Assembly: GCA_030747075.1 (NCBI GenBank)
Contig: JASLLL010000036.1
Coordinates: 1 to 21,270 of the forward strand
Source of the DNA: Gemmatimonadota bacterium
GTDB taxonomy: Bacteria > ARS69
Length of the DNA: 21,270 nt
Direction: 5' to 3'
Part shown: one piece after another, positions 6,126 through 13,765 of the stretch
How positions within the stretch are numbered: position 1 is the stretch's first letter
Layout: each line of letters opens with the position of its first letter
The notes under the pieces: model-generated
Told to the model about the DNA's origin: nothing
Database searches by the model: none
Seen by the model: only the letters and a program-made list of their open reading frames with translations
Position numbers and translations under genes: made by a program

Positions 6126-8269
6126 GCGGCACTCCGGCCTCCGCCAGCGGGGAGCGCGCGTGGCGGCGATGGTCCGCGCCGATCCTCCTCGGGGCGCTGG
6201 CGCTTCGGCTGCTCTGGCCGCTGGCGGACCCTCCGGCCCGGCTGTCCTGGTCGAACGGGATCTACACGGACCCCGCGACCATGGTGCACGCGGCCAGGAA
6301 TGCCGCTCTTTTCGGCGAGTGGATCCGCGACTACAACCGTGACCTCTTCGTCTTCCCGCTGGCGAATCTGCTGACCTTCCTCGTGTATTCGGTATTCGGC
6401 CCGGGACGCCTTCCCGCACAGGTGCTGTCGGCGATTCTGGGGACCATCACGGTGGGGGCGGTCGGGTGGGCGCTTCGGCGGGCTGCCGGGCCGAGGGCTG
6501 CGGTCATCGGTGTGCTGATTGGGGCGGTCTCATTCTGGCAGCTCCAGTTCTCCCGGATTCCGGTGGGCGAGAATGCGGCGGTCGCTCTCATGGCTCTGGC
6601 CGGAGTGGCGGTCCTGGGGCGAAAGAAGCGGGCGCTCTTTCTTGCGGGACTCCTGTCATCCGCGGCCGTGCTCTTTGGAAAGTACCACGCGATCGGGTTG
6701 CTCCCCGCTCTGGCGCTTCTGGTGACTCTTCGGTCGCGCTCCGTCCGCGCTCCGGCGATTCTCGCCTCAGGAGGAGTGGTGGCTCTCGCGGCGTGGGTGG
6801 TGGCGATCTGGCTGCCGCAACACGAGCACATCGCCGGGCATGTGGCGCGTCAGTCTACGGGGCTCCACGGTCCGATGCCCTTTGCCGAGTCAATCCGCGA
6901 GGGGTTGGGCGAGTTCCTCAACACCCTCCGCAGGGCGTGGCTCTTCTACCGGATGCCGGTGGAGGCCACGCTCGGCGGGCTGTTCGCTTTCTGGACGCTG
7001 GGGAATACCGCAGCACGCCGCCGCCGCACGGAAGACGGGACGGCGCTCTTCGCGTTCTGGTTTCTGGGGATGTGGTTCTACTACGCGCTCCTCCCGTACA
7101 AGGCCCCCCGGTATTTCGTCCTCCTGACGCCCGCGCTCGTGGGAGCGGCCGCAATCCAGATCGAGATCATGCTGCGGTCCCGCGACATCCGGCTCCGTGC
7201 ACCCTCCACCTGGGACACGCTGGCCCCGCTGGCGCTCTGGATCTACTGTTTTTCGTTCGGGATGCTGGACACGCTGAAACACTACGCCTCCATGAGCCTG
7301 GAGTACCTGACGATCCCCCCGTCGCGAATCACGCAGGAGGTCTTCCAGAGCGTTGTCGGGGTTTTCCAGCGCATCGACACCTTCCATCAGGGGCTGGCGT
7401 GGGCAGGCGGGATATCGATCGTGCTGTTTCTTTTGGCTCTCTGGAGTCCGGAGATCCTGACGCGGGTGCTGCGTCGATCCGATCGGGTGCCCGGGCGCGT
7501 CCTGAACCGGGCGGCGCGCGTGGCGGTGGGGCTGGCGGTTGCGGTGGGGTTGGGGCAGTACGCATGGTGGGCGACGCATCGCACCACTTTCATCCATGAT
7601 GTCATGGAGACCATGCCGGCCATGATCGGCGATGATGCGGTCGTCCTCGGGCCCATGGCCCCTCTTCTGTTTCAGGACACGAAATGCCAAATCCTGCCCT
7701 ATTTCGGGCCGATGGGGGAGAGGGGCATGCTGAGTCGGCATGGGGTGACCCATGTGCTGGTCTGCGGCTCCGGCGATGAGAGGAATCTGGACGATCGCTA
7801 CCCGCGTCTGCGTGACGAACTGGCGATGGTCCAGTCGTGGCCGGTCTCGACGCTGTTTTCGAGTACTCTGGCGCTGTACAGGCTGCCGGCCGCCGTGGAG
7901 GGCGTGCCGATTCACGATTACCGGCCGACCCTCTTCGAGGAGGGAGCCGCTGCGGTGGTGGCCGAGAAATGGGATGCGGCTCTTGAGAAGTTCGCGCAAT
8001 ATCGCGCATCAGGTGGCGAGGATCTTCCCGAGATCTTCGCCATGAAGGCGATCTGCCTGTGGAATCTGGGAGATCTGGACAAGGCGGGGGAACTCCTGGA
8101 AGAAGCCATCCGGCTTCGTCCCAAGGACCCTCTTGGCTACCAGAATCTGGGGGCACTGGCGTTGAAGCGGGGGGATCGGTCGCGGGCGTTGGAACTGTGG
8201 ATGTCTGCGCTCCGGCTCGACCGCGAGAACAAGGACCTTCAGGAGAAGGTCGTGGAGTTGTCCCGATGA
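6122..8269 (+). CDS. GT-C membrane glycosyltransferase (PMT/ArnT-like) with C-terminal TPR domain
   Basis: The 715-residue polytopic protein has about ten or more hydrophobic helices between res 18 and about 520, then a C-terminal TPR segment (about 604-705) of roughly three repeats, including AMKAICLWNLGDLDKAGELL and YQNLGALALKRGDRSRALEL. The first extracytoplasmic loop (WSNGIYTDPATMVHAARNAA, 43-62) sits where GT39/GT83 enzymes carry their catalytic Asp, here Asp50. LQFSRIPVGENAAV (141-154) matches the usual second conserved region of this superfamily. Members transfer sugars from polyprenyl-phosphate donors on the outer face. Such donors could be made by the DPM-like GT2 enzymes on both sides. 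The GTG start overlaps the upstream stop (GTGA). The acceptor may be protein, lipid or glycan. Confidence 0.82.
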   Translation: MSGTPASASGERAWRRWSAPILLGALALRLLWPLADPPARLSWSNGIYTDPATMVHAARNAALFGEWIRDYNRDLFVFPLANLLTFLVYSVFGPGRLPAQVLSAILGTITVGAVGWALRRAAGPRAAVIGVLIGAVSFWQLQFSRIPVGENAAVALMALAGVAVLGRKKRALFLAGLLSSAAVLFGKYHAIGLLPALALLVTLRSRSVRAPAILASGGVVALAAWVVAIWLPQHEHIAGHVARQSTGLHGPMPFAESIREGLGEFLNTLRRAWLFYRMPVEATLGGLFAFWTLGNTAARRRRTEDGTALFAFWFLGMWFYYALLPYKAPRYFVLLTPALVGAAAIQIEIMLRSRDIRLRAPSTWDTLAPLALWIYCFSFGMLDTLKHYASMSLEYLTIPPSRITQEVFQSVVGVFQRIDTFHQGLAWAGGISIVLFLLALWSPEILTRVLRRSDRVPGRVLNRAARVAVGLAVAVGLGQYAWWATHRTTFIHDVMETMPAMIGDDAVVLGPMAPLLFQDTKCQILPYFGPMGERGMLSRHGVTHVLVCGSGDERNLDDRYPRLRDELAMVQSWPVSTLFSSTLALYRLPAAVEGVPIHDYRPTLFEEGAAAVVAEKWDAALEKFAQYRASGGEDLPEIFAMKAICLWNLGDLDKAGELLEEAIRLRPKDPLGYQNLGALALKRGDRSRALELWMSALRLDRENKDLQEKVVELSR

Positions 8270-8952
8270 AAGTGCTGACGGTCATCATTCCCGTTCTCAA
8301 CGAGGAAAAGACGCTGGAGGAGATTGTCCAGAGGGTTCAGGACGCGCCGTTGCCGATGGAGAAGGAGATCCTCATCGTGAACGACGGGTCCACGGACGGA
8401 ACGCGGGCCATTCTGGATCGGTTGGAGGGCGGGAATGTGCGCGTCTTCCACCACACCGTGAATCAGGGCAAAGGGGCCGGTATCCGGACCGCGCAGCCTC
8501 ATGTCACGGGGGATCTCGTGGTGATTCAGGATGCGGATCTGGAGTACTACCCGGAAGAGTACGGACTTCTGGCCCAACCGATCCTCGACGGGCGTGCGGA
8601 TGTCTCCTACGGCACGCGCTTTCTGGGGACGCACCGCGTGTTCCTGTACTGGCACTATCTCGGGAACCGTTTCCTTACCTTCATGACCAACATTCTCTAC
8701 AACACCATGCTCTCCGACATGGAAACCTGCTTCAAGATGTGCCGCTCCGGGATCTTCCGCTCCATGACCATCCGAACGAATCGGTTTGGCTTTGAGCCGG
8801 AGTTCACGGCGAAGGTCTTCAAGGCGGGGCACCGTGTCTACGAAGTCCCCATTTCGTACAACGGAAGAGGGTATGAGGAGGGGAAGAAGATCACTTGGCG
8901 CGACGGAGTTTCCGCGCTGTATTTCCTGATCAAGTTTCGGATGCGGGATTGA
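8266..8952 (+). CDS. DPM1-like GT2 glycosyltransferase
   Basis: This 228-residue GT2 carries LTVIIPVLNEEKTLEEIV (4-21), LIVNDGSTDGT (36-46), VNQGKGAGIRTA (65-76), VIQDADLEYYPEEY (86-99, metal DXD), SYGTRFLG (114-121), DMETCFKMCR (151-160), GFEPEFTAKV (175-184) and the C-terminal ISYNGRGYEEGKKITWRDG (196-214). This set is typical of dolichol-phosphate-mannose-synthase-like enzymes found widely in bacteria and archaea. It lacks C-terminal membrane helices. It is a different branch from the DPM-like gene at 5047 (DADLEY versus DGDGQHD), so a different sugar is likely. GGAG (8254-8257) is 8 nt before ATG 8266, which overlaps the GT-C stop by ATGA. An open extension upstream is antisense-free but out of family and is discarded. 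Confidence 0.88.
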   Translation: MKVLTVIIPVLNEEKTLEEIVQRVQDAPLPMEKEILIVNDGSTDGTRAILDRLEGGNVRVFHHTVNQGKGAGIRTAQPHVTGDLVVIQDADLEYYPEEYGLLAQPILDGRADVSYGTRFLGTHRVFLYWHYLGNRFLTFMTNILYNTMLSDMETCFKMCRSGIFRSMTIRTNRFGFEPEFTAKVFKAGHRVYEVPISYNGRGYEEGKKITWRDGVSALYFLIKFRMRD

Positions 8953-8971
8953 TCCCGACGGGGGGTAGTTC

Positions 8972-10003
8972 ATGTCGAATGCGGTCCGGGTCGGTGTCGT
9001 GGGTGCTGGATACTGGGGACCCAATCTCATCCGCAATGTTGCAGGAGTTCCCGGAGCGGAACTTGCGGTAATCTGCGACGCAGATCGTGAGCGTCTGGAT
9101 GGTGTCGGGAAGAGCTATCCGGGCGTAGAACTGGTGGAGGACTTCGCGCGGGTGGTCGCGGACGATTCCATCGACGCGGTGGTGCTGGCCACCCCCGCGT
9201 CCACGCATCACAAACTGGGGATGGACGCGATGCGTGCGGGCAAGGACATCCTGGTGGAGAAGCCGCTGGCGATGTCTGTGGAGGAGTGCTCCGCGCTGGT
9301 GTCGTGCGCCAGGGAGCACGACCGCATCCTTATGGTGGGGCACACCTTCATCTACAATGCCGCAGTGAAGTACATCCACAATCTGGTGACGAAGGGAGAA
9401 CTCGGCGAGGTCTTCTATGTGTACTCCAGCCGCGTGAACCTGGGCCGGATCCGGCAGGATGTGAACGCGCTGTGGAATGTCGCGCCGCATGACATTTCCA
9501 TACTGAGCCATGTTCTCGGCGAGGCGCCCACGCGAGTGCGTGCCATGGGGCGCGCGTGTCTGCAGCCGGGGCTGGAGGATGTCGTATTCGCCGTGTTCGA
9601 GTACCCGAGCGGCGCGGTGGCGCATCTTCATTCCAGCTGGCTGGATCCCAGCAAGGTCCGGCGGACGACATTCGTGGGATCGGAGAAGATGGTCGTCTAC
9701 GACGATGTGGAAAGCGAAGGCAAGATCAAGATTTACGACAAGGGAGCCCGGCGCGAAGGCGCGGACTCCGAGTATGGCGAGTTCCAGATTCGTCTGCACT
9801 CCGGGGACATCCACATTCCGAAGATCACTTTCACGGAACCGCTGGCGGAAGAGTGTCGCCATTTCGTGGAATGCGTGCGTTCACGGGAGACTCCGCGAAC
9901 CTGCGGCGTGAAGGGGATGGAAGTGGTGGCGGCGCTCGAAGCCGCGCAGAAGTCCCTTGAGTCAGGTGGAGACTCCGTGTCCATTGAGGTTCCAGAGGTC
10001 TGA
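8972..10003 (+). CDS. Gfo/Idh/MocA-family NAD(P)-dependent sugar dehydrogenase
   Basis: The 343-residue protein has an N-terminal Rossmann fold with VGVVGAGYWGPNLIRN (7-22; GXGXXG at 11-16), the strand-end acidic pair CDAD (35-38), the family motif VEKPLA (95-100) and VGHTFIYN (122-129). The catalytic-region His is His173 in WNVAPHDISIL (168-178). This variant is common in surface-polysaccharide loci, where relatives such as WlbA/WbpB oxidise UDP-GlcNAcA at C3 before an aminotransferase acts. Here no aminotransferase or N-acyltransferase is visible, so the product could be a keto sugar or an epimer, or partner enzymes lie outside. It starts at ATG 8972, 19 nt after the previous gene, with only a weak GGGGG upstream. 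Substrate is inferred from context only. Confidence 0.88.
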   Translation: MSNAVRVGVVGAGYWGPNLIRNVAGVPGAELAVICDADRERLDGVGKSYPGVELVEDFARVVADDSIDAVVLATPASTHHKLGMDAMRAGKDILVEKPLAMSVEECSALVSCAREHDRILMVGHTFIYNAAVKYIHNLVTKGELGEVFYVYSSRVNLGRIRQDVNALWNVAPHDISILSHVLGEAPTRVRAMGRACLQPGLEDVVFAVFEYPSGAVAHLHSSWLDPSKVRRTTFVGSEKMVVYDDVESEGKIKIYDKGARREGADSEYGEFQIRLHSGDIHIPKITFTEPLAEECRHFVECVRSRETPRTCGVKGMEVVAALEAAQKSLESGGDSVSIEVPEV

Positions 10004-10017
10004 GGAGGTTCGGCTTC

Positions 10018-10977
10018 GTGAGTGAGAAGCCCCAGGTTTCCATTATCATCCCCGCCTTCAACGAGGAGGGGAATGTCGCGGAACTCTTCGAGCGGATCGC
10101 GGAGGGGTTTCGGCTGGCCGGGGTCACCGGGGAGACCGTTTTTGTAGACGACGGCAGTACCGACTCCACCTGGGCTCGCGTGGAGGAAGCCTGCAAAGCG
10201 CATCCCGGCATCGTCCCCGTCCGGCACCGTCGGAATCTGGGATTGAGCGAAGCGCTGAACACCGGCTTTCGCAATGTCAGTGGGGATCATGTGATCTTCC
10301 TGCCGGCGGACCTCCAGTCGGATCCGGCCGAGGACATTCCCACGCTGCACAAAGCTCTCTGCGACGACCACGATGTCGTGGTCGGCTGGCGCATCGGGCG
10401 TCGCGAGGGGAAGCTCTTCGTTTCGCTGATCTACAACTTTCTCTGTCGCCATCTCTTCGGGCTGGACGCCCACGATCTCAACTGGATCAAGGGATTCCGG
10501 CGAGAAGTCATCCAGGAGATCCACCTTCGCTCCGACTGGCATCGGTACATCGTGATCCTCGCCGCGCAGCGTGGCTTCCGCGTGAAGGAGGTCCGGACGC
10601 CCTATCATCCGCGGCACTCCGGCCGGTCCAAGTTCGGACGGAAGCGAATCATGCGCGGCCTTCTGGATCTTCTGGTGGTCAAGTTTGAGTTGTCGTTTAC
10701 CGACAAACCGATGCTTCTGTTTGGATCGTGGGGGCTTGGGTTCGTGGGGCTTGGAGCGGGAATCGGGCTGGCCCTTCTGGCATTGCGGGTGTGGACAGGC
10801 GTGGGGAATCGGCCGCTTCTCTTTCTGGTGATGCTTCTTGTTCTCGTGGGTGTGCAACTTCTGGGACTCGGGTTTGTGGCGGAGCAGATTGCGTCGCTCC
10901 GGGAGTCCGTTCGCGAAAGACGACGGGCGGAAGATTCCGATCGTGCGGAGGCTGCGGGGGATTCGTGGAAACACTGA
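10018..10977 (+). CDS. GtrB/ArnC-like GT2 with two C-terminal membrane helices
   Basis: This 319-residue protein combines a DPM-type GT2 catalytic domain with two C-terminal hydrophobic helices (about 233-258 and 266-290) and a charged tail, the layout of GtrB, ArnC and related undecaprenyl-phosphate glycosyltransferases. Motifs: VSIIIPAFNEEGNV (7-20), VDDGSTDST (43-51), HRRNLGLSEALNTGF (70-84), FLPADLQSDP (94-103), HDLNWIKGFRREV (152-164) and RHSGRSKFGRKR (199-210). In the metal-site segment the first Asp of DXD is Pro (PAD rather than DAD), a variant worth noting, with Asp98 retained. It starts with GTG; GAGGAGG (10002-10008) lies 9 nt upstream. It should make a polyprenyl-phosphate-linked sugar for use by the GT-C enzymes. 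Confidence 0.87.
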   Translation: MSEKPQVSIIIPAFNEEGNVAELFERIAEGFRLAGVTGETVFVDDGSTDSTWARVEEACKAHPGIVPVRHRRNLGLSEALNTGFRNVSGDHVIFLPADLQSDPAEDIPTLHKALCDDHDVVVGWRIGRREGKLFVSLIYNFLCRHLFGLDAHDLNWIKGFRREVIQEIHLRSDWHRYIVILAAQRGFRVKEVRTPYHPRHSGRSKFGRKRIMRGLLDLLVVKFELSFTDKPMLLFGSWGLGFVGLGAGIGLALLALRVWTGVGNRPLLFLVMLLVLVGVQLLGLGFVAEQIASLRESVRERRRAEDSDRAEAAGDSWKH

Positions 10978-11714
10978 TCGTCATTCCCACCTACAACGAA
11001 AGGGAGAACCTCGGCGACATCGTCCCGAAGGTGCTCGCGCTGGATCCGGGCATCTCCGTCCTCGTTGTGGATGACAACTCTCCCGACGGCACTGGAGACA
11101 TCGCGGAGGAACTCGCGGCTTCGACAGGACGCGTCCATGTTCTCCACCGGGCGGGCAAGATGGGGCTGGGGTCCGCCTATCGAGCCGGGTTCCGATGGGC
11201 ACTGGAGGCCACGGACGCGCAGTACATCTTCGAGATGGACGCGGATTTCTCCCACGATCCCTCCTTCGTCCCGGAGATGCTCGAGATCGCGAAAAGTGGG
11301 GACGCGGATCTTGTGGTGGGGTCGAGGTATCTGGCCGGAGCGAATGTGGTCAACTGGCCGATCCGGCGTCTCATTCTATCGTACACCGCCAATGTCTACG
11401 CGCGGGTCATCACCGGGCTGCCGCTCCGCGATTCGACGGGGGGGTTCAAGTGTTTCCGGCGCAAGGTGCTGGAGGCGATCGATCTGGGGTCCGTCCGGTC
11501 GGACGGATACGGATTCCAGATCGAGATGAACTACCATTCGTGGAAAGCCGGGTTCCGGATCCACGAGGTTCCGATCGTTTTTGTGGACCGGCACTCAGGC
11601 ACATCCAAGATGCACCGTCGAATCATTTACGAGGCGTTCGGGTTGGTATGGAAGCTACGGTTTCAGTCTCTGTGCAGGCGCGGGCGGCACGGCAGGACGG
11701 ACCGGGCAGCGTGA
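10965..11714 (+). CDS. Polyprenol-phosphate mannose synthase-like GT2
   Basis: The 249-residue enzyme closely follows the bacterial Ppm1/DPM1 pattern: LIVIPTYNERENLGDIV (4-20), VVDDNSPDGTGDIA (34-47), GKMGLGSAYRAGF (64-76), IFEMDADFSHDP (88-99), VVGSRYLAGANVVNWP (117-132), DSTGGFKCFRRKVLE (156-170), GYGFQIEM (181-188) and the HSGTSKM substrate loop (210-216). The DDNSPDGT and DADFSHDP forms are hallmarks of polyprenol monophosphomannose synthase, so GDP-mannose and polyprenyl phosphate are the likely substrates. It has no transmembrane domain. The GTG start overlaps the preceding stop by 13 nt, the largest overlap in the operon; a purine-rich GGGGGA lies 4 nt upstream and GGAGG 13 nt upstream. 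Its stop overlaps the next start (GTGA). Confidence 0.9.
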   Translation: METLIVIPTYNERENLGDIVPKVLALDPGISVLVVDDNSPDGTGDIAEELAASTGRVHVLHRAGKMGLGSAYRAGFRWALEATDAQYIFEMDADFSHDPSFVPEMLEIAKSGDADLVVGSRYLAGANVVNWPIRRLILSYTANVYARVITGLPLRDSTGGFKCFRRKVLEAIDLGSVRSDGYGFQIEMNYHSWKAGFRIHEVPIVFVDRHSGTSKMHRRIIYEAFGLVWKLRFQSLCRRGRHGRTDRAA

Positions 11715-13765
11715 AGCCTCCGGCGGTCAGTGTCGTCATTGTCAGCTACAACTCAAAGACGGATCTGAACCCATGCCTGCGGGCGCTGGAGGATCCCGGC
11801 AACGGGAGCGTCCGCGAAGTCATCGTGGTGGACAATGCCTCCGACGACGGGACTCCCGACATGGTGGAGTCTCACTTTCCGGGGGTGAGACTGATTCGTC
11901 ATGCCGAGAACCTCGGGTACTCGCGCGGCGTGAATCGGGCGATCCGGGAGGCGGGCGGAGAGTTCGTTCTTGTGCTGAACCCGGATGTGCGCGTGACGCC
12001 CGGTTCGGTGGATGCGCTGGCCGCATTCCTGGAGAGAACACCCGAGGCCGGGATTGCCGGCGGGAAGCTCCTCAACGAGGATGGGTCGCTCCAGCATTCG
12101 TGCCGTACCTTCTATACGCTTCGCACGCTTCTTCATCGACGCACGATCCTCGGGCGCATCTTTCCCGACAGCCGCGTGGTCCGCGATCACCTCATGCTGG
12201 ATTGGGACCATGAGACGATGCGCGATGTCGACTGGATGCTGGGCGCGTGCCTGATGGTGCGCGTGGACGCGATCCGGGAAGTCGGGTGGATGGACGAACG
12301 GTTTTTCATGTACTTCGAGGATGTGGACTGGTGCTATCGAATGAAACAGCAGGGCTGGCGTGTCGTCTATGTTCCTGAAGCGACGATGCACCACATCCAT
12401 CGGCGGGAGAGCGCGTCGGGCGGAGGGTTGAGAAACCGTCGGCTTGTGGCTCACCTGAACAGCATGTTCCGCTTCTTCGACAAGTGGAACACCCGGCTCT
12501 ACTCCCTGCGGCGGAATCGGGATCCCGTGCTGGCGGCGGGGCTTCTCGCGATGGATCTCGTGGCGGTGAATGTGGCGTTCCTCGGAGCATTCCATGCACG
12601 CCGGTTTGTCGGGGCGTATCTGGAGCGTCCCGTGTTCCCGCTGGAGGAGTATGGCGCGTATGCGTTTCTTCTCAATGGGGTCGTCCTTCTCGTGAATGGC
12701 ATTCTCGGGCTCTATCGACACCCGACTTCGCGGAATCTGCTGGACGATGCGTTCGACCTGGCAAGAGGCCTCGCCTTTGCGACGCTGATTCTCATGGCGA
12801 GCACCTTCCTCACGAAGTCCGCGCTCTACAGCCGGTTCATGGTGGCCGCCTTCGTGCCGCAGGCGTTTCTGCTGATGACTCTCGGCCGGTGGGGAGCCGG
12901 GGCGATTTCCGGATCGCTGCGCCGGAGCCGGTTCGACCTGACGCGAGTCGTGGTCCTGGGCGAGAAGGCGGAGGCAGAGAATCTGGCGGAGCGACTCTCT
13001 GCGCGTCCGGAAGCAGGCTACGATGTCGTGGCGGCGCTGGGCGACGGAGCGGGGGAAGGGGAGCCGGGGTTTGCCGACTTCTGGAATCCGGACGGTGTGG
13101 GGCCTCTCATTCGTCGGCACCGGGTGGGAGAAGTGCTGGTGGTGCACCCCACGCTTGCGGACAGCGACCTGGCGCGTCTCATTCTCCTGTTTCGCAGGGA
13201 AGGGGTTCGGGTCCGAGTCGTGTCCGGCGTTGCGGACTTCCTGCCGTCCCGGCTGACGGTGTCGACTCTCGTCGGCCGCCCCGTCGTGGATCTGGGAACG
13301 CTGACCGGCCGCTCCTCGGGGGTCACACTGCGGCGCGTCGAGGATATGGCGCTTGCGATTCCCCTCCTTCTGCTACTGGGGCCGCTGGGCTGGTTTCGCG
13401 CGGCCCGCTCCGGTCGGGAGGGAGATCCCACCTACGGCTACCGGGGTGAGGTCTTCCTGATGCGCCGGGGGCGTACCCGCTTCGATCAGCTTGCCGAGTC
13501 GGTCGGGCATGTATTGCGCGGGAATCTGGCCTTCGTCGGGCCGAGGCCCGTTTCCCCGGAGGAAGTGACCGCCGAGGAGACCCTTCCGGTGCTCTTCGAT
13601 GTCGTGCGTCCGGGAGTGACGGGAGCGTGGCGCACGCATGGCGAGGAGGGACTTTCGCTCAAGGAAGAGGTTTCCCTTTCGCTCTCCAACCTTCAGAATC
13701 AGTCTCCGGTGGAGGATCTGAAGATTCTCCTGAAGACTTTGTGCCGGAGGAACCGGAGTCGATGA
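11711..13765 (+). CDS. GT2 glycosyltransferase fused to a polytopic PGT-like module with degenerate catalytic core
   Basis: A 684-residue fusion. Res 4-260 are a rhamnosyltransferase-type GT2: VSVVIVSYNSKTDLNPC, VVDNASDDGTPD (39-50), NLGYSRGVNRAI (67-78), VLNPDVRV (88-95), MLGACLMVRV (176-185) and FFMYFEDVDWCYR (198-210). Four hydrophobic helices follow (about 274-295, 316-335, 352-370, 376-396), then a Rossmann-like domain (411-510, VVVLGEKAEAENLAERL). The end (540-684) resembles a WbaP/WcaJ-type sugar transferase: RRVEDMALAIPLLLLLGP, HVLRGNLAFVGPRP (600-613) and VRPGVTGAWRTHGEE (632-646). Between RGEVFLMRR and VGPRP the usual FRSM, D-R-T and SLDELPQ elements are missing or altered; the catalytic Asp-Glu becomes Asp-Gln at best (FDQLAES, 591-597). 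Start GTG 11711 gives a GTGA overlap; ATG 11648 is a possible alternative. Its PGT activity is doubtful, its GT2 activity likely. Confidence 0.85.
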   Translation: MKPPAVSVVIVSYNSKTDLNPCLRALEDPGNGSVREVIVVDNASDDGTPDMVESHFPGVRLIRHAENLGYSRGVNRAIREAGGEFVLVLNPDVRVTPGSVDALAAFLERTPEAGIAGGKLLNEDGSLQHSCRTFYTLRTLLHRRTILGRIFPDSRVVRDHLMLDWDHETMRDVDWMLGACLMVRVDAIREVGWMDERFFMYFEDVDWCYRMKQQGWRVVYVPEATMHHIHRRESASGGGLRNRRLVAHLNSMFRFFDKWNTRLYSLRRNRDPVLAAGLLAMDLVAVNVAFLGAFHARRFVGAYLERPVFPLEEYGAYAFLLNGVVLLVNGILGLYRHPTSRNLLDDAFDLARGLAFATLILMASTFLTKSALYSRFMVAAFVPQAFLLMTLGRWGAGAISGSLRRSRFDLTRVVVLGEKAEAENLAERLSARPEAGYDVVAALGDGAGEGEPGFADFWNPDGVGPLIRRHRVGEVLVVHPTLADSDLARLILLFRREGVRVRVVSGVADFLPSRLTVSTLVGRPVVDLGTLTGRSSGVTLRRVEDMALAIPLLLLLGPLGWFRAARSGREGDPTYGYRGEVFLMRRGRTRFDQLAESVGHVLRGNLAFVGPRPVSPEEVTAEETLPVLFDVVRPGVTGAWRTHGEEGLSLKEEVSLSLSNLQNQSPVEDLKILLKTLCRRNRSR

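Noticed and set aside
6890-7999. 369-codon minus-strand open frame
   Set aside because: Shadow of the GT-C gene; composition is Arg/Gln/His-rich and no motif is visible.
5150-8405. Similar DNA around NDGSTDGT codons in the DPM-like genes as a possible repeat
   Set aside because: Explained by a shared protein motif in paralogous GT2 genes, not by a DNA repeat.
9733-10974. 413-codon minus-strand open frame
   Set aside because: Mirror of the dehydrogenase and GtrB-like gene; Pro/Arg/His-rich with no domain pattern.
11195-11710. Long N-terminal extension of the fusion protein
   Set aside because: It is a frame-shifted reading of the mannose-synthase-like gene; homology begins at KPPAVSVVIVSYN.
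11753-13147. 464-codon minus-strand open frame
   Set aside because: Shadow of the GT2-PGT fusion gene, no start context and no motif.
13627-13761. Longer start for the propeller protein
   Set aside because: It would place 45 extra residues before the signal peptide and overlap the fusion gene; ATG 13762 gives the ATGA overlap and a proper signal sequence.
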